A stretch of 64,000 nt of DNA from NCBI RefSeq assembly GCF_003252795.1, contig NZ_QEPQ01000002.1, forward strand, positions 124,001 through 188,000, given 5' to 3'. The position numbers and the translations under genes are program-made. The DNA is from Haemophilus parainfluenzae (GTDB lineage Bacteria > Pseudomonadota > Gammaproteobacteria > Enterobacterales > Pasteurellaceae). The notes beneath the pieces are model-generated. The model worked only from the letters and a program-made list of their open reading frames with translations, searched no databases and was not told the origin of the DNA. Of this stretch, positions 50,536-61,521 are shown one piece after another (position 1 is the stretch's first letter; each line of letters opens with the position of its first letter).

Positions 50536-51867
50536 ATGTCGTTTTTGTGGTCGCTTGGCTCATTTATTGTTGCAATTGCTGTGCTAGTTGCCGTACACGA
50601 ATACGGCCACTTTTGGGCAGCAAGAAAGTGCGGTATTAAAGTTCATCGTTTTTCGATTGGCTTTGGTAAAGTGATTTGGCGACGCACAGATAAATTGGGC
50701 ACTGAATTTGCTATTTCGGCCATCCCACTTGGCGGTTATGTCAAAATGCTTGATGGGCGAAATGAAGAAGTTCCAGCAGAATTAAAATTGCAGGCATTTG
50801 AAAGTAAATCTGTCGCTCAACGTGCTTTTGTCATTGCTGCAGGCCCGCTTGCTAATTTTATTTTTGCGATTTTAGCATATTGGGTGATTTATTCTGTAGG
50901 GATTCCGAGTGTTAAACCGGTTATTGAAAACGTCACGTCAAATTCACCGGCTGCGATAGCTCAAATTGAACCGAATACCCAGATTTTGGCAATTGATGGG
51001 AAGAATACCTCCGATTGGGAAACCATTAATTTATTGCTCACTGATAAGTTAGGTTCTGATTCTGTTGAACTCACATTAACACCTTTTGGTGAAGACCAAC
51101 CTTATCAACGAACCATTAATCTGCAAAATTGGACATTTGAACCAGATAAAGAAACAGCATTTGAAACATTAGGGATCAATCCCGTTTCAAGTAAAGTGGA
51201 GATGACATTATCAAAAGTGGTGGAAAACTCACCAGCTGAAAAAGCAGGCTTATTGATTGGGGATAAAATTTTAGCAGAAAATTCGACCGCACTTGATTGG
51301 AAAGCTTTTGTTGCATTGGTACAACAAGGTCAACCTTTTACAATCAAGGTCGAACGTAATCACGAGATTTTTGACAAAACCTTGCAACCAGAGAAGAATC
51401 GAGATGGTAAATGGTTTGTTGGGTTAAGTCCGACGTTCTTAAAAGTTGGCGAACAGTATCGAACTGAATTAAAATATGGTATTCTTGATGCTCTACAAAA
51501 AGGTGTGGAAAAGACAGGCCAAATTTCTTGGTTTATTGTGAAGGCAATCGGGAAATTGTTTAGTGGTGAGCTTTCATTTTCCAGTTTAGCTGGGCCAATT
51601 TCAATTGCTCAAGGTGCAGGTGCATCTTCTAACGCTGGCGTGATTTATTTCTTAAGTTTTCTCGCGTTAATTAGTGTTAATTTAGGCATAATGAATTTAT
51701 TTCCGTTGCCAGTTTTAGATGGTGGACATCTCGTATTTTTGGCGGCGGAAGCTATCAAAGGAAAACCTGTTTCAGAACGGGTACAAAATTTAAGTTATCG
51801 TATAGGGCTTACAATCTTGTTAATTCAAACAATTTTTGTGCTTTTTAATGATTTCTTACGTTTATAA
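50536..51867 (+). CDS. rseP: Site-2 intramembrane zinc protease RseP
   Basis: Cleaves RseA within the membrane to release sigma-E and also clears signal-peptide remnants. It has 443 residues and four transmembrane helices. Zinc motif HEYGH in [16 protein letters not shown] (about residues 21-36), the second metal-site motif [12 protein letters not shown] near residue 395, and two periplasmic PDZ domains between about 115 and 300 are visible. It is 26 bases upstream of bamA. Confidence 0.96.
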   Translation: MSFLWSLGSFIVAIAVLVAVHEYGHFWAARKCGIKVHRFSIGFGKVIWRRTDKLGTEFAISAIPLGGYVKMLDGRNEEVPAELKLQAFESKSVAQRAFVIAAGPLANFIFAILAYWVIYSVGIPSVKPVIENVTSNSPAAIAQIEPNTQILAIDGKNTSDWETINLLLTDKLGSDSVELTLTPFGEDQPYQRTINLQNWTFEPDKETAFETLGINPVSSKVEMTLSKVVENSPAEKAGLLIGDKILAENSTALDWKAFVALVQQGQPFTIKVERNHEIFDKTLQPEKNRDGKWFVGLSPTFLKVGEQYRTELKYGILDALQKGVEKTGQISWFIVKAIGKLFSGELSFSSLAGPISIAQGAGASSNAGVIYFLSFLALISVNLGIMNLFPLPVLDGGHLVFLAAEAIKGKPVSERVQNLSYRIGLTILLIQTIFVLFNDFLRL

Positions 51868-51893
51868 CTATTGTTTTTTATAGGATAAAGTCG

Positions 51894-54272
51894 ATGAAAA
51901 AACTTCTAATCGCAAGTTTATTATTCGGTACTACAACGAGTGTATTTGCGGCACCATTTGTAGCAAAAGACATTCGTGTTGACGGTGCTCAAGGAGACTT
52001 AGAACAACAAATTCTAGCCAGTCTTCCTGTTCGTAGCGGTCAGCGTGTAACGGATAAAGATGTAGCCAATATTGTACGTTCATTATTCGTAAGTGGACAG
52101 TTTGATGATGTTAAAGCTTTCCAGGATGGCGATGCATTAGTTGTGAGCGTTATTGCGAAACCAATCATTTCTGAAGTGAATATTAAAGGTAATTCAGTTA
52201 TTCCAACAGAAGCATTAAAACAAAACCTTGATGCAAATGGTTTCAAAAGTGGTGATGTCTTAAATCGTGCGAAATTAGAAGAGTTTGCGAAAACCTTAAG
52301 AGAACATTATAAGAGTGTAGGTCGTTATAATGCGAAAGTTGATCCGATCGTGACAACTTTACCAAATAACCGTGCAGAAATTACGCTTCAAATTGATGAA
52401 GATGATACAGCAAAACTTCGTTCAGTAACTTTTAATGGAAATGAAGCGATTTCTAGCAGTAAGTTACAAGAACAAATGGAGCTTCAACCAGATTCTTGGT
52501 GGAAACTTTGGGGTAATAAGTTTGATGGTTCCCAGTTTGACAAAGATATTCAAGCTATCCAAGACTACTACCAAAATAATGGTTATGCTAAAGCAAGAGT
52601 GACCAAAACAGATGTTCAGTTAAATGAAGAGCATACAAAGGCTGATGTCACTATTGATGTAAGTGAAGGTGAAAAATATAACTTAAGTTCTGCGCGTATT
52701 GTTGGTAACTTAGGTGGTATGGCTGATGAATTACAACCATTATTAGGTGAACTTCACTTAAACGATACATTCAGTCGTGCGGATGTGCAAAATGTTGAAA
52801 GCTTAATTAAAGATAAATTAGGTGAACGTGGTTACGGTAGTGCAACAGTGAATACCGTGCCAACTTTTGATGATGCGAATAAAACATTAGCATTAACCTT
52901 TGTTGTTGATGCGGGACGTCGTTTATCTGTACGTCAAGTTCGTTTTGAAGGTAATACGGTTTCTGCTGATAGTACATTACGTCAAGAAATGCGTCAGCAA
53001 GAAGGGACTTGGTATAATTCTCAATTAGTTGAATTAGGTAAGGTGCGTTTAGATAGAACGGGTTTCTTTGAGAGTGTAGAGAATCGTGTTGAACCAATTC
53101 AAGGTTCTAATGATGAAGTCGATGTTGTATATAAAGTAAGAGAACGTAATACCGGTAGTATTAACTTTGGTATCGGTTATGGTACAGAGAGTGGTATCAG
53201 CTATCAAGCAAGCGTGAAACAAGACAACTTCTTGGGAACAGGTGCAGCGGTAAGTTTAGCCGGTACACGTAATGACTATGGTACAAGTGTAAACTTGGGT
53301 TATACAGAACCATACTTTACTAAAGATGGGGTAAGTTTAGGTGGAAACGTATTCTATGAAACTTACGATAACTCGAAAAGTGATACTTCATCAACCTATA
53401 AACGTACAACTTACGGTGGTAATGTCACATTAGGATTCCCTGTTAATGAGAACAACTCATATTATGTGGGATTAGGTTATACTTATAATAAAATTAGTAA
53501 CTTCGCGTATGAATACAATCGTGATTTATATATGAAGTCAATGAATTTAACTGGAAACTCAATCAAAACTAATGATTTTGATTTCTCATTTGGTTGGAAC
53601 TACAACAGTCTAAACCGTGGCTATTTCCCAACTAAAGGGGTAAAAGCAAGTTTAGGTGGTCGTGTCACCATTCCAGGATCTGATAATAAATATTATAAAT
53701 TAAGCGCTGAGCTTCAAGGTTTCTACCCATTAGATCGTGATCATCGTTGGGTATTATCTGGAAAAGCAACCGCTTCTTATGCAAATGGCTTAGGTGGCAA
53801 ACGTGTACCGTTCTATCAACTTTATACGGCTGGTGGTATCGGTTCATTACGTGGCTTTGCTTACGGTGCGGTAGGCCCTAATGCGATTTATCAAGACAAA
53901 TATGGCCAATGGTATCAAAGTACTGATGTCGTTGGTGGTAACGCGATGGCTACAGCAAGTGTCGAACTTATTGTTCCAACCCCATTTGTGGGAGATAAAA
54001 GCCAAAATAGCGTAAGAACCTCACTTTTCGTTGATGCAGCGAGCGTTTGGAATACAAAATGGAAATCAGATAAAGAAGGCTTAAAATCATCTCCGATTTA
54101 TGCAACATTACCTGATTACAGTAAAGCCGGTCGAGTCCGAGCTTCAACTGGTGTTGCTTTCCAATGGCAATCACCAATTGGACCATTGGTATTCTCTTAT
54201 GCGAAACCAATCAAAAAATATGAAAATGATGATGTAGAACAATTCCAATTCAGTATTGGTGGTTCTTTCTAA
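51894..54272 (+). CDS. bamA: Outer membrane assembly factor BamA (D15/Omp85)
   Basis: Central subunit of the beta-barrel assembly machine. It has 792 residues: signal peptide [19 protein letters not shown], five POTRA domains (about 22-420) and a 16-stranded C-terminal barrel. The loop-6 motif appears as [12 protein letters not shown], so the usual V/I before RGF is Leu, as I recall from Haemophilus D15. It ends with aromatic Phe (FSIGGSF), the outer-membrane barrel signal. No uptake signal lies in its 2.4 kb. Confidence 0.97.
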   Translation: MKKLLIASLLFGTTTSVFAAPFVAKDIRVDGAQGDLEQQILASLPVRSGQRVTDKDVANIVRSLFVSGQFDDVKAFQDGDALVVSVIAKPIISEVNIKGNSVIPTEALKQNLDANGFKSGDVLNRAKLEEFAKTLREHYKSVGRYNAKVDPIVTTLPNNRAEITLQIDEDDTAKLRSVTFNGNEAISSSKLQEQMELQPDSWWKLWGNKFDGSQFDKDIQAIQDYYQNNGYAKARVTKTDVQLNEEHTKADVTIDVSEGEKYNLSSARIVGNLGGMADELQPLLGELHLNDTFSRADVQNVESLIKDKLGERGYGSATVNTVPTFDDANKTLALTFVVDAGRRLSVRQVRFEGNTVSADSTLRQEMRQQEGTWYNSQLVELGKVRLDRTGFFESVENRVEPIQGSNDEVDVVYKVRERNTGSINFGIGYGTESGISYQASVKQDNFLGTGAAVSLAGTRNDYGTSVNLGYTEPYFTKDGVSLGGNVFYETYDNSKSDTSSTYKRTTYGGNVTLGFPVNENNSYYVGLGYTYNKISNFAYEYNRDLYMKSMNLTGNSIKTNDFDFSFGWNYNSLNRGYFPTKGVKASLGGRVTIPGSDNKYYKLSAELQGFYPLDRDHRWVLSGKATASYANGLGGKRVPFYQLYTAGGIGSLRGFAYGAVGPNAIYQDKYGQWYQSTDVVGGNAMATASVELIVPTPFVGDKSQNSVRTSLFVDAASVWNTKWKSDKEGLKSSPIYATLPDYSKAGRVRASTGVAFQWQSPIGPLVFSYAKPIKKYENDDVEQFQFSIGGSF

Positions 54273-54375
54273 TAAATTGAACTTTTACGTTCTATTTAAG
54301 TCAAAATCTTCGTTCTGTGTCAGTGAGTTAGCTGGCACAGGAATATTTACTAAACTAATTTAAGGAAATTCAAAC

Positions 54376-54984
54376 ATGAAAAACGTAGTAAAAGTTACCG
54401 CACTTTCTTTAGGTCTTGCACTTGCATCAGGTTTTGCTGCTGCAGATGAAAATATCGCATTCATCAACGCGGGTTACTTATTCCAAAACCACCCAGATCG
54501 TCAAGCTGTAGCAGATAAGTTAGATGCAGAATTCAAACCAATGGCGGACAAACTTGCTGCAAGTAAGAAAGAAATTGATGACAAAATCGTAGCATCTCGT
54601 AAAAAAGTAGAAGCAAAAGTTGCAGCTTTACAAAAAGATGCACCTCGTTTACGTCAAGCTGAAATTCAAAAACGCCAAGAAGAAATCACTAAATTTGGTT
54701 CAGATGAAGAAGCTGCATTAAATAAATTAATGCAAGAGCAAGATAAAAAAGTAGCAGAGTTCCAAGAGTTAAACGAAAAACGTCAAACTGAAGAGCGTGG
54801 TAAATTATTAGAAAGCATTCAAGTTGCAACGAATAACTTAGCAAAAGCAAAAGGTTATACTTATGTTTTAGATGCTAATTCTGTAGTATTTGCAGTAGAT
54901 GGTAAAGACATTACTGAAGAAGTATTAAAATCTATTCCAGCAACTGAAAAAGCAGCTCCAGCAAAAACTGAAGAGAAAAAATAA
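54376..54984 (+). CDS. skp: Periplasmic chaperone Skp (OmpH)
   Basis: Trimeric holdase that carries unfolded outer-membrane proteins to BamA. It has 202 residues: a signal peptide (VTALSLGLALASGFAAA), a short beta core, long coiled-coil arms (about 60-150, rich in Lys, Glu, Gln, Ala), and a Lys/Ala-rich C-terminal extension (TEKAAPAKTEEKK) that makes it longer than E. coli Skp (161). A uptake signal lies in the signal-peptide codons. lpxD follows after 12 bases. Confidence 0.94.
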   Translation: MKNVVKVTALSLGLALASGFAAADENIAFINAGYLFQNHPDRQAVADKLDAEFKPMADKLAASKKEIDDKIVASRKKVEAKVAALQKDAPRLRQAEIQKRQEEITKFGSDEEAALNKLMQEQDKKVAEFQELNEKRQTEERGKLLESIQVATNNLAKAKGYTYVLDANSVVFAVDGKDITEEVLKSIPATEKAAPAKTEEKK

Positions 54985-54996
54985 TAGGTTCTCATA

Positions 54997-56022
54997 ATGC
55001 AAAAATCCTATTCTTTACAGGAATTAGCAGCAAAAGTCGGCGGTACCCTTCGTGGTAACGCCGACGTTGTCGTTAATAATATCGCCGCACTGTCAAAAGC
55101 AGAACCTAACCAGCTTACCTTCATTTCTAATGCAAAATTCCGTCCTTTATTAGCGGAATCTAAAGCAGGTATTCTTGTCGTGTCAGAAGCGGATGTGGAA
55201 TTTTGCTCACCTGAAAGTAATTTACTTATCGTTAAAGATCCTTATGTTGCTTACGCAGTATTAGCTCAATATATGGATACCACTCCGAAAGCTGCTCAAA
55301 ATATCCACCCAAGTGCGGTTATTTCTGAAAAAGCTTCAATTGGTGAAAATGTATCAATTGGTGCAAATGCCGTTATTGAAGAAGGTGTTGTATTAGGCGA
55401 TAACGTGATTATTGGCGCGGGTTGTTTTGTCGGTAAATTCACAAAAATTGGCGCGGGTACACAGCTTTGGGCAAACGTAAGTGTTTATCATGAAGTAGAA
55501 ATTGGGCAAAATTGCTTAATTCAATCAGGTGCAGTTATTGGTAGTGATGGCTTTGGCTATGCGAATGATCGTGGTCGCTGGGTGAAAATCCCACAAGTTG
55601 GGCAAGTGATTATTGGTAGTAATGTCGAAATCGGTGCTTGTACTTGTATTGACCGTGGTGCCTTAGACGCGACAGTCATTGAAGATAACGTCATTATTGA
55701 TAATCTTTGCCAAATTGCCCATAACGTTCATATTGGCACAGGTACAGCGGTGGCTGGTGGTGTGATTATGGCGGGTAGCTTAAAAGTGGGTCGTTATTGC
55801 TTAATTGGCGGAGCAAGTGTGATTAATGGTCACATGGAAATCTGCGATAAAGTCACTGTGACAGGCATGGGCATGGTGATGCGCCCAATTACTGAGCCTG
55901 GCGTATACTCATCGGGCATTCCACTACAAACCAATAAAGAGTGGCGAAAAACAGCCGCACTTACCTTGGGAATTGATGGTATGAATAAACGATTGAAAGC
56001 CCTAGAGAAAAAACTTGGCTAA
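54997..56022 (+). CDS. lpxD: UDP-3-O-(3-hydroxymyristoyl)glucosamine N-acyltransferase
   Basis: Third acyl-transfer step of lipid A synthesis. It has 341 residues: an N-terminal uridine-binding domain (to about 100), then a left-handed beta helix of hexapeptide repeats, and a C-terminal helix. The catalytic His is in [19 protein letters not shown] near residue 240. A terminator separates it from fabZ. Confidence 0.97.
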   Translation: MQKSYSLQELAAKVGGTLRGNADVVVNNIAALSKAEPNQLTFISNAKFRPLLAESKAGILVVSEADVEFCSPESNLLIVKDPYVAYAVLAQYMDTTPKAAQNIHPSAVISEKASIGENVSIGANAVIEEGVVLGDNVIIGAGCFVGKFTKIGAGTQLWANVSVYHEVEIGQNCLIQSGAVIGSDGFGYANDRGRWVKIPQVGQVIIGSNVEIGACTCIDRGALDATVIEDNVIIDNLCQIAHNVHIGTGTAVAGGVIMAGSLKVGRYCLIGGASVINGHMEICDKVTVTGMGMVMRPITEPGVYSSGIPLQTNKEWRKTAALTLGIDGMNKRLKALEKKLG

Positions 56023-56028
56023 GATTTT

Positions 56029-56058
56029 AAAACGTACCTTAGGGTGCGTTTTATTTTT
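56029..56058 (+). terminator. Terminator after lpxD
   Basis: AAAACGTACC and GGTGCGTTTT with a 4-base loop (one wobble), followed by TTTTT. It implies a separate promoter for fabZ-lpxA; a TATAAT lies near 56073-56078. Confidence 0.7.
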
Positions 56059-56117
56059 ATACAGAAATATCGTATAATCTCAATGTTTTATTATTATTTA
56101 TTTTAAAGGTATTAGAC

Positions 56118-56567
56118 GTGTCAGAGAATCAAGTAAGTAAAGTGATTGAAGCAAAAGAAATTATGACCTTATTGCCACATCGTTATCCATTTTTATTAGT
56201 GGATCGCGTGTTGGATTACAAAGAAGGTGAGTGGTTAAAAGCAATTAAAAATATCAGTGTAAACGAACCTTGCTTTACAGGCCATTTCCCGAGTGAACCG
56301 ATTTTACCAGGTGTGTTAATTCTTGAAGCTTTGGCACAAGCAATGGGATTACTTGCATTTAAAACGCATGAATTAAAAGGTGGCGAATTATTCTATTTCG
56401 CAGGTATTGATGAAGCGCGTTTCAAACGCCCTGTATTACCTGGAGATCAAATGGAATTGAACGTTCAAGTGATTAAAGAACGTCGTGGTATTACAGCATT
56501 CACGGGTATTGCAACCGTAAACGGTGAAGTAGCTTGTGAAGCCAAATTAATGTGTGCTCGTCGATAA
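56118..56567 (+). CDS. fabZ: 3-hydroxyacyl-ACP dehydratase FabZ
   Basis: Hot-dog-fold dehydratase of fatty acid elongation. It has 149 residues. Catalytic His is in [20 protein letters not shown] (about residue 55) and the catalytic Glu follows in the same helix. The RBS is TAAAGGTATTAGAC before GTG at 56118. It competes with LpxA for 3-hydroxyacyl-ACP, and the two genes are 23 bases apart. Confidence 0.97.
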   Translation: MSENQVSKVIEAKEIMTLLPHRYPFLLVDRVLDYKEGEWLKAIKNISVNEPCFTGHFPSEPILPGVLILEALAQAMGLLAFKTHELKGGELFYFAGIDEARFKRPVLPGDQMELNVQVIKERRGITAFTGIATVNGEVACEAKLMCARR

Positions 56568-56590
56568 TTCAAGAAAATTAAGGGGTAAGT

Positions 56591-57379
56591 ATGATCCACC
56601 CAAGTGCAAAAATTCACCCGACCGCGCTTGTTGCTGATGGCGCAGTTATTGGCGAAGATGTTGTTATCGGTCCTTTCTGTATTATTGAAGGGAGCGTTGA
56701 GATTAAAGCACGTACTGTTTTAAATTCTCACATTGTCGTGAAAGGCGATACCGTGATTGGTGAAGATAACCAGATTTATCAATTCGCCAGCATTGGTGAA
56801 GTAAACCAAGATTTAAAATATAAGGGCGAAGCAACAAAAACCATTATTGGTAATGGAAACTGTATTCGCGAGCATGTGACGATTCACCGCGGCACTATCC
56901 AAGGTGGTGGTGTAACACGTATTGGTAATAACAATTTACTCATGGTAAACGTACATGTTGCCCATGATTGCCAAATCAAGAATAACTGTATCTTAGCAAA
57001 TAACGCAACACTTGCTGGTCATGTTGAATTAGACGATTTTGTGATTGTTGGTGGTATGTCTGCGATTCACCAATTTGTGATTGTAGGGGCACACGTTATG
57101 CTAGGTGGTGGTTCTATGGTTAGTCAAGATGTACCGCCTTATGTGATGGCTCAAGGTAACCATGCGCAACCTTTCGGTGTTAACCTTGAAGGATTAAAAC
57201 GTCGTGGCTTTGATAAACCAACCATGCACGCGATTCGTAACGTCTATAAAATGATTTACCGCAGTGGTAAAACCCTTGAAGAAGTATTGCCTGAAATTGA
57301 ACAAATTGCACAAACTGAATCTGCAATTAGTTTCTTTGTGGAGTTCTTCAAACGTTCTACTCGTGGCATTATTCGTTAA
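56591..57379 (+). CDS. lpxA: UDP-N-acetylglucosamine acyltransferase
   Basis: First step of lipid A synthesis. It has 262 residues with a left-handed beta helix of hexapeptide repeats ([20 protein letters not shown]) and a C-terminal helical domain. The catalytic His is in [16 protein letters not shown] near residue 122-125. The RBS is AAGGGGTAAGT. Confidence 0.97.
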   Translation: MIHPSAKIHPTALVADGAVIGEDVVIGPFCIIEGSVEIKARTVLNSHIVVKGDTVIGEDNQIYQFASIGEVNQDLKYKGEATKTIIGNGNCIREHVTIHRGTIQGGGVTRIGNNNLLMVNVHVAHDCQIKNNCILANNATLAGHVELDDFVIVGGMSAIHQFVIVGAHVMLGGGSMVSQDVPPYVMAQGNHAQPFGVNLEGLKRRGFDKPTMHAIRNVYKMIYRSGKTLEEVLPEIEQIAQTESAISFFVEFFKRSTRGIIR

Positions 57380-57424
57380 TTGACGTTTCTTTTCTCATTA
57401 AGAGAAAATGATGAATAACAAAGA

Positions 57425-57462
57425 GACCGCACTATGATTTGTTCAAAGTGCGGTCGTTTTTT
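57425..57462 (+). terminator. Paired uptake-signal terminator between lpxA and lpxB
   Basis: GACCGCACT and AGTGCGGTC flank a loop of about 13 bases and are followed by G and a run of six T. lpxB starts 12 bases later, so the stop is probably partial. Confidence 0.7.
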
Positions 57463-57474
57463 AGGATAGATTTA

Positions 57475-58644
57475 ATGATTAAAGAAAATCCGACTATTGC
57501 GATTATTGCCGGCGAGGTCTCTGGCGATATTCTTGGTGCAGGTCTCATTCAAGCGCTAAAACGCCACTATCCGCAAGCTAAATTTGTCGGGATTGGTGGC
57601 GAGCGAATGATTGCTCAAGGCTTTGAAAGCTTTTTTGATATGGAAGAGCTCTCTGTCATGGGGCTAGTAGAAGTTCTCAAACATTTGCCGCGATTGCTAA
57701 AAATTCGTCGCAGTATCATCGACCAACTCTCTGACATTAAACCTGATGTATTTATTGGTATTGATGCACCAGATTTCAATCTTACCGTTGAACTGAAATT
57801 AAAAGAAAAAGGGATTAAGACCATTCATTACGTGAGTCCATCTGTATGGGCTTGGCGTCAAAATCGTATTTACAAAATTGCCAAAGCAACTCATCAAGTA
57901 TTGGCTTTTCTTCCTTTTGAAAAAGCCTTTTACGATCGTTTTAATGTACCTTGCCGTTTTATTGGCCATACTATGGCGGATGCGATTCCATTAAAACCAA
58001 ATAGAACGGAAGCTTGCCAGACCTTAGGTATTGATGAAAAAGGACGTTATCTTGCTATTTTAGTGGGGAGTCGAGGGAGCGAAGTTGGGTTTCTGACAGA
58101 GCCATTTCTAAAAACCGCTTTGTTATTAAAAGAAAAATATTCAGATTTGCAGTTTTTAGTTCCTTTGGTGAATGAAAAACGTCGTCAACAATTTGAGGAA
58201 ATAAAGGCTCAGATTGCTCCTGATCTTGATATGCATTTAATTGATGGTAAAGCACGTCAAGTGATGATCGCAGCTGAGGCAACTTTACTTGCTTCGGGTA
58301 CCGCAGCGCTTGAGGCGATGTTGTGTAAATCGCCAATGGTAGTGGGATATCGAATGAAACCGTTAACCTATTTCTTGGCAAAACGATTAGTCAAAACAAA
58401 ATATATTTCCTTGCCTAATTTATTAGCAGATGAAATGCTTGTGCCAGAAATGATTCAAGAAGATTGCGAACCGCAGAAATTAGCAGAACAACTTTCTCAA
58501 TATTTGGGCGATGATGAAAGTGCGGTCAAATCTCGCAGTGTTTTAATTCAACGTTTTACTGAATTACACAAATTAATTCAATGTGATGCGGACACTCAAG
58601 CCGCTCAAGCTGTGATTGATTTATTGGAGCAAAAACATGACTGA
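57475..58644 (+). CDS. lpxB: Lipid-A-disaccharide synthase
   Basis: Glycosyltransferase (family 19) that joins two acylated glucosamines. It has 389 residues from ATG at 57475; a TTG 12 codons upstream lies within the terminator hairpin and is rejected. Motifs: [55 protein letters not shown] and [20 protein letters not shown]. It overlaps rnhB by 8 bases. Confidence 0.96.
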   Translation: MIKENPTIAIIAGEVSGDILGAGLIQALKRHYPQAKFVGIGGERMIAQGFESFFDMEELSVMGLVEVLKHLPRLLKIRRSIIDQLSDIKPDVFIGIDAPDFNLTVELKLKEKGIKTIHYVSPSVWAWRQNRIYKIAKATHQVLAFLPFEKAFYDRFNVPCRFIGHTMADAIPLKPNRTEACQTLGIDEKGRYLAILVGSRGSEVGFLTEPFLKTALLLKEKYSDLQFLVPLVNEKRRQQFEEIKAQIAPDLDMHLIDGKARQVMIAAEATLLASGTAALEAMLCKSPMVVGYRMKPLTYFLAKRLVKTKYISLPNLLADEMLVPEMIQEDCEPQKLAEQLSQYLGDDESAVKSRSVLIQRFTELHKLIQCDADTQAAQAVIDLLEQKHD

Positions 58645-59239
58645 TTTTGTTTATCCTGAAGGTTATCAATTAGTTGCAGGAGTGGATGAAGTCGGCCGAG
58701 GCCCTTTAGTGGGGGCAGTTGTCACGGCTGCAGTGATCTTAGATCCGAATAACCCGATAGCGGGGTTGGCAGATTCTAAAAAACTCAGCGAGAAAAAACG
58801 TCTTGCACTCGCAGCAGAAATTAAAGAGAAGGCCTTAGCTTGGGCAATGGGACGAGCAGAGCCAGCCGAGATTGATGAATTGAATATTCTTCATGCCTCT
58901 ATGTTAGCCATGGAACGAGCCGTAAAAGCCTTAGAAATTCAACCGCACTTTGTATTGGTAGATGGCAATCGTATTCCGTCTAACCTTGGTTTACCAGCTC
59001 AAGCGGTAGTGAAAGGGGATTCACTTGTGGCTGAAATTAGCGCCGCCTCTATTTTGGCAAAAGTCACACGCGATCAGGAAATGGAAGTATTAGATAAAAA
59101 GTATCCAGAATATGCTTTTGCTCAACATAAAGGGTATCCGACCAAATTACACTTAGAAAAATTAGCAGAACTGGGGCCTTTACCAGAGTATCGTCGAAGT
59201 TTTTCACCTGTGAAGAAAGCGCTAGGCATAGAAGAGTAG
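58637..59239 (+). CDS. rnhB: Ribonuclease HII
   Basis: Removes ribonucleotides and RNA from RNA:DNA hybrids. It has 200 residues from ATG at 58637. The acidic active-site residues lie in [15 protein letters not shown] (Asp-Glu), LVDGNRIP and [12 protein letters not shown]. It overlaps the lpxB stop by 8 bases, the same order as in E. coli. In E. coli dnaE comes next; here it does not. Confidence 0.96.
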   Translation: MTDFVYPEGYQLVAGVDEVGRGPLVGAVVTAAVILDPNNPIAGLADSKKLSEKKRLALAAEIKEKALAWAMGRAEPAEIDELNILHASMLAMERAVKALEIQPHFVLVDGNRIPSNLGLPAQAVVKGDSLVAEISAASILAKVTRDQEMEVLDKKYPEYAFAQHKGYPTKLHLEKLAELGPLPEYRRSFSPVKKALGIEE

Positions 59240-59274
59240 TGAACTTGAAAGATTTTAAGATTGAATAATATAAA

Positions 59275-59874
59275 ATGGATATTTATTGCCTTATCTTTGA
59301 TGATTATGAAACGTTAGATCTAATGGGGCCTGTTGAGTTTTTAGCAAGAGTCCCTAATGTTAAGCTTCACTATGTATCCCAAGTTGGTGGATTAATTCGT
59401 AGTAAGCAAGGATTTTATATTGAAACAGAAAAGCTAGAACATTTATTACCTCATAGTGTGTTATTGGTTGTTGGTGGACAGGGAACTCGTCAGTTAGTAA
59501 ACGATGAACAATTTATTAATCAGCTTGGTAAATGGATTGATGAGTCAGAGGTTTGTCTCAGTGTTTGTACAGGTTCAGCATTATTGGCTTGTACGGGGCG
59601 ATTAGATAGTTTAAAAGCGACTTCTAATAAAAAATCTTTTGAGTGGGTAAAACAATGTCGCCCAGCTGTAAAATGGGAAAACGTTGCAAGATGGGTGAAA
59701 GAGGATAAGTTTTACACTTCATCAGGCGTATCTGCTGGTATGGATATGGCGCTTGGGTTTATTGCTGATTATTATGACAATGACTTAGCTCAAGACATTG
59801 CTAACCACACCGAATATCATTGGCAAAAAGATCCTAGTGTAGATAATTTTGCTCAAATCTATGGATATAAATAA
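59275..59874 (+). CDS. DJ-1/PfpI-family protein
   Basis: A 199-residue single-domain protein of the class I glutamine-amidotransferase-like fold. The nucleophile-elbow cysteine is in VCLSVCTGSALLACTG near residue 100; YCLIFDDYETLDLMGPVEFL at the start resembles GlxA and isocyanide hydratase-like members. No DNA-binding domain is fused. Substrate unknown: relatives act on glyoxal, isonitriles or oxidised cysteines. It has its own short upstream gap and is followed by a bidirectional terminator. Confidence 0.85.
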   Translation: MDIYCLIFDDYETLDLMGPVEFLARVPNVKLHYVSQVGGLIRSKQGFYIETEKLEHLLPHSVLLVVGGQGTRQLVNDEQFINQLGKWIDESEVCLSVCTGSALLACTGRLDSLKATSNKKSFEWVKQCRPAVKWENVARWVKEDKFYTSSGVSAGMDMALGFIADYYDNDLAQDIANHTEYHWQKDPSVDNFAQIYGYK

Positions 59875-59896
59875 TAGATTTAGTTTTAGATTAAAC

Positions 59897-59927
59897 AAAA
59901 GAGCGGTCAAAATTGACCGCTCTTTTT
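59897..59927. terminator. Bidirectional terminator made from variant signal AAGAGCGGT
   Basis: A perfect hairpin with AAAAGAGCGGTCAA and its complement around two bases, ending in TTTTT. It looks like the paired uptake-signal terminators, but each 9-mer differs by one base (AAGAGCGGT rather than AAGTGCGGT). It lies between the convergent DJ-1-like gene and aspA. Confidence 0.9.
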
Positions 59928-59941
59928 ATCTCTCCGTGAGA

Positions 59942-61360
59942 TTATTTATTTAATTTCGCTTTGTAGGTTGGGTTCATTAAGTTTTCTACAGAAAGGATGT
60001 CATCCAATTGTTCTGCTGTTAATAAACCTTTTTCTAATACAACTTCACGTACGCCTTTACCGGTTTGAGCACAGATTTTACCCACTAAGTCGCCATTATG
60101 GTGACCGATAAATGGATTCAAGTAAGTCACGATACCGATTGAGTTGAATACATAGTTTTCACAAATTTCTTTGTTTACAGTAATACCGTCTACACATTTA
60201 TCGCGTAAGTTCACGCAAGCATTGGTTAAGATGTCGATAGATTCAAACATCGCTTGACCAATCACTGGTTCCATTACGTTTAATTGTAATTGACCCGCTT
60301 CAGATGCGAAAGTAACGGTAGTATCGTTACCAATTACTTTAAAGCATACTTGGTTCACCACTTCTGGAATAACTGGGTTTACTTTTGCAGGCATGATAGA
60401 AGAACCTGCTTGTAATTCAGGTAAGTTAATTTCTTTAATACCTGCACGTGGACCAGAAGAGAGTAAACGTAAGTCGTTACATACTTTAGAGAGTTTTACT
60501 GCGGTACGTTTTAATGCACCATGAACCATGACATAAGCACCACAGTCAGATGTTGCTTCGATTAAGTTTTCAGCAGGTACGCAAGGTAATCCAGTTACCT
60601 CAGCAAGGTGTTTTACTACTAATTCTGTATAACCTTTTGGTGTATTTAAACCAGTACCGATTGCTGTTGCACCAAGGTTGACTTCAAGGAGTAACTCAGC
60701 GGTGCGTTTTAAGTTACGTACTTCTTCTTCAAGTAATACAGCAAAGGCTTTAAACTCTTGACCAACCGTCATAGGTACAGCATCTTGTAATTGGGTACGA
60801 CCCATTTTTAAAATTTTAGCAAATTCTTTTGCTTTATTATCGAAACCATCATGTAAGTATTGGATTTTGTCGATAAGTTTTAAAATGCTGTTATATACCG
60901 CAATACGGAAACCGGTAGGATATGCATCGTTGGTTGATTGGCTAGCGTTCACGTGGTCCATTGGGTTAATAACATCATATTCACCTTTTTTATGACCAAT
61001 TTTTTCAAGCGCGAGGTTAGCAACTACTTCGTTGGTATTCATATTGACAGAAGTACCCGCACCACCTTGATATACATCAGATGGGAATTGATCTAAGCAT
61101 TTCCCCGTGGTAAGAATTTCATCACAAGCCGCCACAATCGCTTTTGCAATATCACTTGGAATAGCACCTAATTCACCATTCGCTAGGGCAGTTGCTTTTT
61201 TAACCATTACCATGCCGCGAACAAATTCCGGTACATCAGAAATGGTTACATTAGAAATATTGAAGTTTTCAACTGCTCTTAAGGTATGGATACCCCAGTA
61301 TGCATCAGCTGGCACATCACGTTCACCTAATAAATCCACTTCTTTTCTGTATTGAGTCAT
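59942..61360 (-). CDS. aspA: Aspartate ammonia-lyase (aspartase)
   Basis: Converts aspartate to fumarate and ammonia, feeding anaerobic fumarate respiration. It has 472 residues from ATG at 61360 ([13 protein letters not shown]); the frame is open further upstream only by chance. The superfamily signature [15 protein letters not shown] lies near residues 325-339; the fumarase/aspartase motifs [16 protein letters not shown] and [12 protein letters not shown] are present. A class II CRP-type promoter lies upstream. Confidence 0.97.
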   Translation of the reverse strand: MTQYRKEVDLLGERDVPADAYWGIHTLRAVENFNISNVTISDVPEFVRGMVMVKKATALANGELGAIPSDIAKAIVAACDEILTTGKCLDQFPSDVYQGGAGTSVNMNTNEVVANLALEKIGHKKGEYDVINPMDHVNASQSTNDAYPTGFRIAVYNSILKLIDKIQYLHDGFDNKAKEFAKILKMGRTQLQDAVPMTVGQEFKAFAVLLEEEVRNLKRTAELLLEVNLGATAIGTGLNTPKGYTELVVKHLAEVTGLPCVPAENLIEATSDCGAYVMVHGALKRTAVKLSKVCNDLRLLSSGPRAGIKEINLPELQAGSSIMPAKVNPVIPEVVNQVCFKVIGNDTTVTFASEAGQLQLNVMEPVIGQAMFESIDILTNACVNLRDKCVDGITVNKEICENYVFNSIGIVTYLNPFIGHHNGDLVGKICAQTGKGVREVVLEKGLLTAEQLDDILSVENLMNPTYKAKLNK

Positions 61361-61399
61361 TTTAATCACCTTTTTTTGGTTGTTAATTAATTTGAGGTA

Positions 61400-61445
61400 A
61401 TTATAGGAATTTACATAGAAAATAAATTTGACATGGATCACATTT
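61400..61445 (-). promoter_or_regulatory. aspA promoter with CRP site at about -41.5
   Basis: Minus strand: TATAAT at 61400-61405 and a 22-bp CRP-like site at 61424-61445 (TGTGATCCATGTCAAA core). If transcription starts 7 bases after the -10 box (about 61393), the CRP site centre (61434.5) falls at -41.5, the class II position. The site also half-resembles an FNR box. Confidence 0.7.
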
Positions 61446-61521
61446 CCAATAAGACGTATAAGAGATATTTTCATTTCTCGCATAAATTTTTTTAGGGGAA
61501 AATCACCTGGCAATATTAATT

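Noticed and set aside
52807-53097. Open frame on the minus strand within bamA
   Set aside because: Shadow of the coding frame; no start context, no recognisable domain.
54315-54341. Dyad CTGTGTCAG...CTGGCACAG between bamA and skp
   Set aside because: Imperfect stem without a T run; could be an mRNA structure but no function can be argued.
57439-57474. TTG start of lpxB 12 codons upstream
   Set aside because: It lies inside the paired uptake-signal hairpin after lpxA and has no ribosome-binding site.
61361-61513. Longer aspA frame upstream of 61360
   Set aside because: It would run through the predicted promoter and CRP site; the known aspartase N-terminus begins [13 protein letters not shown] at 61360.
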